Shown here in pieces: positions 33,815 to 45,800 of a stretch of 64,000 bases of DNA. Every line of letters begins with the position of its first letter. Position 1 is the first letter of the stretch. A program made the translations under genes and the position numbers. The stretch is from NCBI RefSeq assembly GCF_009647655.1, contig NZ_WJFD01000001.1, positions 2,914,001 to 2,978,000 of the forward strand, written 5' to 3'. Source of the stretch: Chitinophaga sp. SYP-B3965 (GTDB lineage: Bacteria; Bacteroidota; Bacteroidia; Chitinophagales; Chitinophagaceae). A model generated the notes under the pieces. That model saw only the letters and a list, made by a program, of their open reading frames with translations, had not been told where the DNA came from and did no database searches.

Positions 33815-36800
33815 TTATGGGTTTAAGGTCTTGATCAGCGTAACGTATCCTTTTATGATTTCCCACTGATTGCTATTATCCCGCTTGCCGCGCAACACAT
33901 AATAGTAGGTGCCTTCATGCAGGCCTGTAGCCTTCCAAGTATTTTGATAGTTTTTCTGCCGGAACACTTCGTTCCCCCACCGGTTTACGATTATCAATTC
34001 GTTTTCGATGTACTGGTTCAATCCAACGATCACGAACTGGTCGTTACGCCCATCACCGTTGGGCGTGAATAATGTGGGTATTTTGATATTGTTGAAGCTG
34101 ATAGTTATAGTTACCGTAGCTGTATTTGTATAGAACCCGGATGCATCCTTTACCCGATAAGTAAAGCTGTCTCCACCTGTATATCCTACCGCAGGTGTAT
34201 AGGTAACCGTGCCGTTGTTATGGATGGTTACGAGCCCTTGCACCGGCCGTGTTACGATCGCAATAGACTGCAGATCAAAGGTGGAGTTGACCGGATCGTC
34301 GTTCAGCAATACATTGATCGTTACCGGTGTATTAGCGTTGGTAGTAACAGCATCGTCATGAGCTACAGGATTGTTCGGTACGGGTGTAACCGTAGGAGTA
34401 TTGTTGCCGGCAGCGGTACCTGAGATATCAGTTACACTTACACCTGCAATTGTCCGGGCATTGACCGATGCGGAGTTGGTCACTGTGCCAACCGTTCTGT
34501 CAGCCGCGGTGACCGTATAAACCTCTGTAGCCGTAAGCATTCCGCCTGGCGGCAATCCACCGGGTGCATCCAGCGCTTTACCCGTAATACCGAGCTTAAC
34601 ATCACTGTAAGTAATATTGCTCAACGTTACGCTACCGGTGTTGGTAACGGCAAATGTGTAGGTGATGATATTACCACTGAACACTCCTGTTTTTACCAGC
34701 GTCAGCGATGCAGTGGTCGAAAGGGTCGTCACTGTTGGATCGTCATTCATTGCTGAGGTGCCGGAAACATCTGTGACGGTTATTCCCGTTGGTGTATTCG
34801 CCGAAACGGTTGCAGAATTGGTAACAGATCCCATATCCCTGTCTGCCTGGGTAATGGGATACTCATATGTTTCGGTATGTGCAACGCCTGGCGCGAGGTT
34901 ACTGCCAGGTGTTCTGTTCAGACCGATTTTGGCATCAAGCAGCAAAATAGAATTGAGATTTACGTTACCGGTATTCGTGATGATGAATGAGTAGCTGATG
35001 TGATTTCCATCACTGGCAAGCACGCCGGTTTTAACCACGTTTACAGTGGCGGCCGGTGTGATAATGCTGGTGGCAGAATCATTGATCGCAGGCGTGTTAG
35101 GATCATCTGATTGCGGGAGCACGATCGAGTTACCTTTGGGATCTGTGGCGGTTGCACTTGCCATGTTCCGGTAAATGCCCCTGTCAGCGTTTGTTTGAGT
35201 AACAGTATGCGTTGCGGTGATCGTAGCACTGTTGCCTGGTTCCAGCGTTGGTATGGTTGCCGGTACAATAGAACCTGCGTCAGCTCCTGCATCGGCGATA
35301 TTAATGGCTGTGAGTGTAACGTTGCCGCTATTTTTCACGACTATAGTATAGTTGATGACATCTCCCGCCTTTGTAACTGCGTTGTCTGCAGTCTTTGTAA
35401 GTGTTATGGTCCCGGCAGGTTGCAGGGTCACCACGGTGGGATCGTCATTTTCTTCGCCGGTTCCGGATAGGTCAGTGATATTGGAACCACTTGCCGGAGT
35501 AGCGGTTACAGCAGCACTATTGGAGAACGAGGCAGCATCCACGTCGGCCTGTGTAAGCACGTGGGAGGCAGAGAGGGTGGTTACCTGTCCAGGGAACAAT
35601 ATAGCCACGGGACTGCCACTGACAACGGCCTTTGGATCCGTTACCACCAGGTTATACAGCGTTACATTGCCGGTATTTCTCAAGATCAGGGTATAGTTAA
35701 TAACTTCCCCGGCTGTGGGATTCACCGGTGCCGCTGTTTTGACCAGTGTAACTGATGATCTGGCAGTAATGATGGTTACGGTTGGGATATCATCGGACAC
35801 CGTCTGGCCCGAAATATCGCTGACCCCTGCCTCGTCCTGTGCTCTGGCATCCACAATGGCGCTGTTTATCACGCTGCCGAGATCTGCTTCCTGCTGGGTG
35901 ACGGTGTGAGCCGCATTTACAGTTGCAGATTCGCCGGGCACGATGCTGGCTGTAATGCCGGGCACGATGCTGCCTGCATCTGCTCCCGGATCAATGACGG
36001 TAACATCTGTTAAGATGGAAGATCCGGTATTTGTGATCACCAGGTCATACCTGATGACGTCTCCCGCTTTTACTACAGTGTTGGTGGCCGTTTTTACAAG
36101 CGCAACAGAGGCCCGGAAAACGGCGGTTGTAACACTGGAAGAGGCCACTACAGCAGTGCTTTCAGCTGGTGTTGCTGTTACTGTATTGACAATGTTACCA
36201 TCAAAGCTGGTGGGTATGAGGCCTGTAATGCGGATGTTGACGGAGTTGCCGCTGCCTGCCGGGATACCGGCAGTGATAGCAACGTTGCCCGTTCCGCTGG
36301 AAGCCGATATGGTCGCAGAGCCCAGGGCCTCGGCGTTCCATTTGACGTCTGTAAACACAGCCGGCATGATATCACTGACAGACAGGTTTTGCGCATCACC
36401 GTTTCCGGTGTTGGCCACTTCAATGAGGTAAGTTATAGTGTTGCCGGATCGCAAGGCTTCAGGTGCCGATTTAGTGATAGTAATCACTGGTACTCTGTTA
36501 ACGGTTGTGACTACCGGGGTTGAGGGCACTGCTATATTGGTTTCTGCGGGCAGAACAGTAGCAGTGTTTGTGATATCGCCCTGGTAAGAAGGTGCTATTA
36601 CGCCGGTTATATTGATGATAATCCTGTCGGCGGCATTGGCTGGAATGTTAGCGGTCACTGCCACATTGCTGCCGATGCCGTCACTACCTGAGAGAATAAC
36701 GGCATTGCCTTCAGCTACGGCCGTCCATTGTGGATTGCTGATCTGCGCTGCCACCATGTCTGTGATAGAAGCATTAAGAGCAGTGCTGGGGCCATTGTTT

Positions 36801-39800
36801 GTAACCACCACCTGATAGGTGATCATATTGCCAGCGTTGATCTGTGCAGGCCCGCTCTTCGAGATAACAAGGCCAACAGCTGGTGTAATCACGGTAGAAA
36901 CAGTTTGTTGTTGTTCAGGTATGCCACTTTCAGAAGGAATAGCGGTAGCGGTATTGACAAGTGTGCCCCTGAACAAAGGATCGATGGTACCGATAATGAC
37001 AACATCTACGAATCCACCAACTGGTACGTTGCAAAGGAGCAGCACATTGTTACCGTTTCCGGTTTGTCCGTTGCTGATCGAAGCGCCGGCCACTGCCGTG
37101 GCGGTCCACTGCACGTTGCTGATTTCTGTAGGTACTGCATCAGACAGCCTGGTATCTACTGCATCAGAAGGGCCATCGTTGGAGAGATGAAGCGTATAAG
37201 TGATCTGTTCACCACTGGCGGCCGTCGGTGCCGCAGATTTGATCAACTGCAACTGCGGTGTTTTTCTGATCACTGTGATGACCGGCTGGCTGGAAACAGG
37301 CTGATGCCCTGGTTCTGCGGGCGTTAACACTGCGATATTGGTCAGGTCCATAGTCGTACTGGAGGCTACTGTGCCGGTTACGGTAATGAGCACCCTGCCG
37401 TTTGCCGGGATATTGGCGGTGACTGACAGGTTGTTGCCTGTTCCCGTTGGGTTTGCTGTTACAGTGGCGCCATTTAATATTGTAGTAGACCACGCTGCTT
37501 GCTGGATACTGGCCGGTATATTGTCTGTGATCACACTACCGGTGGTGTTGCTCGGGCCCGCATTGGTGGCTTCTATGGTATATGTGATGGGAAGCCCTGC
37601 ACTCAACGAGGGCATGCCGGATTTTATAATGCTCAGGTTTACCTGTTTGCTGACCACAGTAGTAATCACAGGCGAAAGTACAGGCGGTGCAGCGCCAATG
37701 GCCGCCGCCGCCGTATTGTCGATATTGCCGGAGAAATCGGGACTGATAACACCTGAAATAAAGAATGTAATATTACCGCCTGCGGGAATATCCGCCAGGG
37801 CAGACAGGTTATTCCCGTTGCCTGTTGCACCCGAACTGATGATCGCACCGTTTGCAGTCGTCGCAGTCCACATCACGCCAGTGATGGCTGCGTTGATGAT
37901 GTCTGAAATGACTACACCGTAAGCATCGCTGGGACCGCTGTTTGATATATTGATCGTATAAGCAATAGAATTGCCGGCGTTTGCTGAGCCAGGTCCGGAT
38001 TTCAGCACCGTAACATTGGGCCTGAGCGCAACGCCTGTAGTTATTTCGGAAATGTTATTAGCAGGATTGTAATCAGTAACACCGGCTGGCATTATAACCT
38101 CCGCTGAGTTCAGGATATTTGTGTTGGGCAAACCAGACGGAAGTGTTCCATGTATGGTAAGGGTAATGTAATTGCTCTGCCCCGCAGGAATATCGCCTGT
38201 TATCAGTATGCTGTTACCCGTGCCGCTGGTCACCCCTGTTATGGTTGCGGTCCCTGTTACAGTTGCGTCCCAGGTTACATTGGAAATGAAGCTGTATACA
38301 TTGTCTACGATCTGAAGGCCCTGCACACTTACATACCCGTTGTTGAAAACGTTAACCGTATAGATAATATCTTCTCCGGCGGCAAGTGTTTGCGGCCCCG
38401 CTTTTACCACCGAAATATCAGTGGACCTGTTCACACTCGTGACCACCGAACTATGTTTGACATTACCCGAGGTAACCTCTGCCGTATTGGTAAAGCTGCT
38501 GCCCGCTGTAGGCAGTATGATACCCTGGATGGTCAACAATACAGAGTTGCCACTTCCTGCCGGGATGTCAGCCACTGTGGATATAGCGTTTGTATTACCG
38601 GAGGTAGGGGCACCGGCCTGTATGGAGGCGCTGCCATTGGCAATCGCCTGCCAGGAAGTTACCTGCACATCCGCCGGCACATTGTCTACAATTGTTGCGT
38701 TCGTGATATCGCCAAGGCCGGTATTTTTTACGGAGATGGTGTAGGTCACATTATCACCAACGTTAGCATTGGCCGGACCTGATTTGGATACAAGGAATGT
38801 TGCTTCGTTATCAATGTTGGTAACGACCTGCGATGTGTTATTGGTTAGCTCCGGATCAGTGATGCCGGAAGCAACTGAAACAGATGAGATATTGGTGATA
38901 GCAGCACCGGTTGTCAGGCCCGGGTTTAAAATGCCAGTTACCGTTACTTCCACAACGCCTGTCAGCGATGGAATATCAGCAGTAAGCAACACATCACCCG
39001 TTCCTGAAGTTTGTGAAATATTGGCGCCGCCGGAAGCGGAAGTCACCCATGTTTGAGAGACTATGCCGGCAGGCATATTATCAATGATAGTTGTGGCGGG
39101 AGCGTTACTGGGGCCCTCATTGGTGACACGGAGTGTATAGATCACCTGGTCTCCGGCACGGCCGTCCGAAGGTCCGGATTTTACGATCCTCACATTCGCG
39201 GTGCGGGCGATATTGCTTGTTATTGCATCCGATGCGGGACTTGGATCGGTAATACCTGCGGGTGGTGTTGCTTCCGCTGTATTTACCAGTGTAGTTGCCG
39301 TCGTGAATGGATCTACCTGCCCAACGATCGTTATGATCACTTTATCAGCACCGCCTGCTTTCAGGCTGGCGGTCAGGTTAACATTACCGGTTCCGCTACC
39401 AGTGTTTGCTGTAGCAGTGCCCACAGTTGCTACCGTCCATGTAGCGTTCCGTATTTCAGCAGGAAGGTTGTCAGTAATAACAGCTCCCGTTACATCGCTG
39501 GGGCCCTGATTGCCCACAGTCAGCACATAGGTCACGATTTCTCCTGCAGACAGGCTGCCGGGGCCCGTTTTGGACATACGCAGGTCAGACTGAATATTGA
39601 CGTTTGTCACCGCATTATTAGAGTTAACAACCGGATTGCCGCTTTCCGACGGGGTTACTGTGGCGGCATTGGTTAGGGTCGTATTAGTAAAATCAGCATT
39701 GAGCTGACCGGTGATATTTACGACTACCGTATTGGTATTACCCACGGGGATATTGGCTGTTACGGCTATCGAATTTCCTGTGCCGCCAGTGCCCTGGGTT

Positions 39801-42800
39801 ACAAGAGCGCTACCAGTGGAAATTGCCGTCCAGCTTACATTTGAGATATCAGCCGGCACATTATCCTCGATAAGAGCTGCCACGGCGTTACTGGGGCCAT
39901 TATTTGTGATCGTCAAGGTATAATTAACAGTTTCTCCGGCATTGATCACTGCAGGTGCAGATTTGGAAATGGCAATACCGCTCCTGTTAATAATGGTTGT
40001 CTGAACGCTGTTGGAACTTACTGCTACGCCGGTTTCTACTGGTATAGCAATTGCCGTATTGGTCATCGTAGTATTAAGCTGGGCAGAGGGAATAGTGCCA
40101 GTTACCGTGATCTGGATACTGTTGGCATTGTCCACCAGTAAATTGCCCGAAACGTTTACATCACCGGTACCGGAGGTTGTTGTGATTAATGAATTTCCGT
40201 TAGCAACGGCTGTCCAGCTGACGTTAGTCAGTAATACAGGTATAATATCCGAGATAACAATGTTATCGGCGTTAGAAGGACCGTTGTTGACAGCTTCAAT
40301 AACATATGTTACTGTTTGTCCTGCATTGGCGGTAGCCGGTCCGGTTTTCAGAAGGCTTACGCTCGGTGACTTTATTACCTGGGTAACTACATCTGCGGAT
40401 ATTTTAGTTGCAGCACCGGGCTCGGCAGGTGTTACTGTGGCGCTATTTACCAGGTTACCGGTAGCAGAAGCGTCCAGTACACCGTTAACTGTGATCACCA
40501 CCTCACTACTGGTTTCTCCCGGCAGATCAGCAGTAACGCTAATGTTATTGCCAGACCCGGCTGCACCGGCAGTAATGGCCGCTCCTCCATTCGCCATCGC
40601 TGTCCATGTTACCTGCTGAATATTTGCAGGCACATTGTCTGTAATAACAGCGGCATTCGCATTGGCAGTGGAAGTGTTGTTGACCCTGATCGTGTAGGTA
40701 ACAACCTGGCCTGAGTTGATGCTGGCTGGTCCCGTTTTCTGAATGGCTAATACGGGTATCTTGCTAACAGTGGTAGTTACAGCGGATGTAACAGGCACAG
40801 TGCCTGCTTCGGCTGGAGTAGCTACTGCCTGGTTTTGCAACGTGCCGTTAAATGCACCGCTCATTTTTCCGGTAATGGTCAGCAATATCTTATTGTCACT
40901 GCCTGCGGGGATATTAACTTCCAGTACTAAGTTATTGCCGGCGCCGGTAGAACCGTTGCTTATTGAAGCAGTGCCGCTGGCAATTGCGCTCCATGAAACG
41001 CCGCCGATTTCCGGCGGTACCATATCGCTAACGGCCATATTAAGCGCATCTGATTGCCCTATATTGATCACTTCCACCAGGTAGGTGATATTAGCGCCCG
41101 CTAACAAGGCTGTGGGGCCGCTTTTAGTAATTGCCACTACCGGTGTACGATTAGCTGTTGTGGTCACGGAAGATTGTGGTGCCGGACTACTGCTCTCCTG
41201 TGGCGTTGCAGTAGCCGTATTTGTAATGCCGGCATTCAGTGTGGGATCAACTTTACCGATAATGGTAATAATTACTTTATTCCCTGCGCCGGAGGGAATA
41301 TTCACCACCGTTTGCAGATTGTAACCGGCACCATTGCCGCCTGATAATATGGTGGCTGCTCCCTGTACAGTACTTGTCCACGATGGATCAATAATGCTGG
41401 CAGGGATAGCATCCGCAATAGCGGCGCCAACAGCGTCACTGGGCCCGTTATTCCCTGCTTCGATGGTGTAGGTGATGGTAGATCCGGAAATAATAGTTGA
41501 AGGTCCGTTTTTCGATATAGTAAGACCAGAGCGGCTGTTCACATTGGTTGTTACTGTATTGGACAACACTGGTGTAACGCCCGCTTCTGACGGTGTTACC
41601 GTGGCCGTGTTACTGACCGGGGTCAGTACGTTCGGGTTTATATTGCCGTTCACATTGATCTGTATCGTACTATTGGCGTTGAAATTTCCCGTTACATTGA
41701 TAATGTTGCCAGTACCCGTGGCCCCTGCCGTAATAGTGGCCGTGCCATCTGTTACCAGGCTGGTCCAGCTTACATCGCTAAGGGTGGCGGGTATTACGTC
41801 TGTAATGGAAGTATTCGTACTATTGGAAGGCCCTGTATTGCGTACAGAGATTATGTAGTTGATATTATTACCTGCAATGGCGGTAGCCGGGCCGGATTTG
41901 CTGATCGTAAATACCGGATGACTGCTGATTTGTGTCACCGCATTTGCGCTCACTGGCGTGGTACCGGTTTCCTGGGGCGTGGCAACGGCCGTATTGGTTA
42001 TACTGCCTATAAAGCCAGGTAGTACGGTACCTGACACATCGATGATCACTTTGTTGGAGGTGCCTGCCGGGATATTGGCTGTAACGTTCACAGCATTGCC
42101 GGTACCGGAGGCTCCGCTGGTAATTGCAGCGCTTCCCTGAACCAGCGTGCTCCAGCTGACAGTACTGATACTTGCAGGGACGAGGTCAGCTATTTGTATA
42201 CCGGTAGCGTTGCTGGGGCCGTTATTGCCAATTTCTATACGGTAATTTACCAGTTCTCCCGCAACAACCGCAGAGGGGCTGGATTTGGAAATAACCACGC
42301 CTGATGTGCTGGTGACGCTTGAAGTAATTGAAGAATTGGTGCCCGATCCTTGCGGCTCTGAAGACGCAACAGAAGCTGCATTGGTTATATTGCCAGTAGC
42401 GCCGGCGTCCAAAGTACCAGAGATATTAACGGTAATAGTATTGGTTGACCCTGCCGGAATATTGACGTTAACCGCTATGCTATTACCGCTGCCGGTAACC
42501 CCGGAAATTATGGAAGCTGCTCCCGCTGCAGTAGCCGTCCACGTTACGCCACTGATGGAAGCTGGTACGGCGTCAATAATAGCTGCATTTATGGCATCAC
42601 TGCTTCCGGCATTGGCCACTTGCAGTGTGTAAGTAACAGAAGCACCGGCAGTCAGTGATGAAGCACCTGTTTTTGTAATATTCAAAACGGGTTTTGCAAT
42701 CACAACCGTATTAACTGACGTTGCATTATTGAGGCTGACAGGGTCGGTTATATCGGTAGGCGCCGTTACCGTTGCGCTGTTGGTGAGTGATCCGGTAAGC

Positions 42801-45800
42801 GAAGGTGCTACCACGCCTGTAATGGTGATGGTTACGATTTCGCCTGCTAACAGCGACAGCCCGGTAAGGTTACCGGTATTACTATCAAAAGTGCCGAAAG
42901 TGGTTCCATAGCCGGAAGGCGTGAAACCAGTGGGCAACAGATCGGCTATATTGACCACATCGGCTGGCAATAAGGCGGCCGGCCCGTTATTAACAAGCTG
43001 TATAGAATAGGTCATTGCTTCACCAGCTATGGCTGGATCGGGTAAGGCGGTTTTTACAATGCTCAGATCAGCTACACGGTTTACTATGGTGTTGTCTGTT
43101 GCGGTATTATTGGAGGGATTGTTGTCCGTTGTGCCAACCGGCTCGCTTACACTCGCTGTGTTGGAAAGGCTACCGGTTACGGTAGCAGCTACATTGCCTG
43201 CAATGGTTAATGTAGCTGTTTGTCCTGTTGCCACGGACAGACCTGTCCAGTTACCGTTAGTGGAATTGAAAGTTCCGGCGGAAGGTGTAAATGATGATGA
43301 TGTGAAACCTGCGGGAAAATTATCCGTGATGTTTATAATGTCTGCTGGCAGAAGTGTAGAAGGGCCGTTGTTAGTCAACGTCAATATATAAGTAAGGGCT
43401 GTTCCCGCCTGTACCGGTTTCGGAGAGGCTGTTTTGCTGATACCGAGATCCAGCACCCTTGAAATCGCAGTATTATCTGTTTGGCTATTATTGGTAAGGT
43501 TGGGATCGTTCATTGCAACTGGTACCGAAATGGTTGCAGTATTTGTTATAGATCCGGTTGCTGTAGCGGCTACACTCCCTGTAATGGTGAGGCTGGCTGT
43601 TTGGCCTGGTGTGAGTGTGAGGCCACTCCAGTTATGAGTAGTGCTGTTAAAAGTACCGACCGAAGCGTTGTAAGAAGACACCGCAAAAGCAGGCGGTAAA
43701 TTTTCAGCAATGGAAAAAACATCGGTCGTCAATAAATTACTTGGTCCGTTATTCTGGATTGTTATTGTATAAGTGAGCGGTTGCCCTGCAACAGCAGGTT
43801 TGGGCGATGCTGTTTTACTGAGCTGTATATCAGCGGACCTTACCGGGATAATATTGTTTACTGTAGCGGTATTATTGGATGGAACGATATCCGCTTCCGT
43901 ACCAATAACGGTGGTTGTATTTGTGTAATCTGACTGATTGGCGTTAACCTGGGCGGTCAGGTTTAATGTTTGAGAAATGCTGTTACTAAGGTTGCCGACC
44001 GTCCATTCGCCGGTTGTACTGTTATAACTGCCTGAAGATGCGCTCACAAAGGTATAACCAGCGGGCAGGAGATCTGTGACTACAACTCCTGTAGCGTCCG
44101 TAGGACCATTATTCTTCACCGTAACTGTGAAAACAACATTTTCATCAACTATCGGGTTTGTGTTATCCACAGTTTGGGTTACCTGCAAGTTGGAAGACCG
44201 GGTGTAGGTGATCGCTACATCGTCAGTTGACGAAGCGCAGGGAATGTTGGCGATCGTCCAGCGTAAAATAGCTGAACTATTGGCCGGAATGGTCACGGTT
44301 GTGTTGAAGATGGAAGGATCGATGATAGTGCCGGTTCCGCTAACTACGGCCCAGCTACCAGAGCCAATTGAGGGAGTGTTGCCCTGCATTGTAAAGATCC
44401 CGGAATTATTCTGGGTTATATCCGGCCCGGCAGATGACGCAGTGGGTGGCTGCAAAACGGTAATCGTTACAGGAGTTCCCGGAGAAGAGGTGCATACATT
44501 GGAACTAAGTGTAGATATTGTTGTGCGCCTGTATAAAGTGGTGGCAGTAAGCGTTCCGGGTGCATATACTGTGCCTGTTTGCCCGCTGATAATCGTCCAT
44601 ACTAAACCGTTAGGTGAACTTTCCCATCTGTAAGTCAGCGTTCCGGAACCTGTACCATTGGTTGATGATGTTAGGGCCGCTGGCTGTGAACCTGTGCAAA
44701 TAGACTGACTGGCATCCACAGTACCTGCAGTGGGAATGTTTTGTACGGTAATAATAACTGGCGCTGTTGCCGCTTCGCAACCGACCCCGTTAAGGGTGGA
44801 TATGAATACACGCCTGATCCGTGTAGTTTGCGTCAGGCTGCCGGGTGCACAAGTGGTCCCGGTCTGACCAGAAATCGTTGTCCAGGTAGTTCCTCCGTCT
44901 ATAGAATTCTCCCACCGGTAGGAGGAGGTACCTGAACCACCACTACCGGCCGTGGTGGATGTAAGCGTGGCCGCTGTAGCGCCATTACAAATAGTTTGGG
45001 CGCTTCCGATTGCACCGGCAACTACGGCAGCTTGCACCGCTACATTAATTTGCGAATAGCCACTTTCGCATGTACCATTGGTTTGGGTAACATAGTATGC
45101 GGTAGTGCCGGCGGGTGTAGTAAGCGGCGTTGGTGCGTTAACGGAGGAAACGCCTCCCTGCGACCTGTACCAGAGCAGCGTATTTCCCCCTGTTGCGGTT
45201 GCAGTAAGTGGCACTGCAGTACCGTTCAGGCAATAAGTTATGGGAGTTGTTACCGTTGGATTTGCAGATACTACCTGCATAAGATTCGACGCACTATTGT
45301 TGCCACGGTTGGGAACCAGTTCTATGTCTACGTTGCTGCTATTCATGTAATAGGCGGTCACTTTATCAGTATAACCTGTAACACCGCCAGGGGCGGTTAA
45401 TGTATAGGTAATAGCTGAAGTAGCCGCTCCTGAGGCTAATGTACTTATATTAGAATAGGTCACTATTTTATTAGCTCCTGACGTAACCGGCCCTACAACT
45501 GTCCAGCCTGGATTACTGTTGGCTGCAAAAGTATAGGTTGCCGGAAATGAATCTATAAGCACTATTTTATTCCCTGCTGCTGTAGTAGCCACAGTACCCA
45601 TGTTATGTACCGTAGTGGTGAATGTATTCCCGGAAGCAGAAAGGCAAGGCGTATTAGTTGACTTTTGTACGATAATATCAACATTCTCTGCCAGCACAGG
45701 CGTAGAAACAACGGCCGTATTATTGTCTATATCAGGATCGCTGATATCGGTAGGTATAATATTGGCGGTGTTGTTTAATACATTACCTATAGGTACTGCA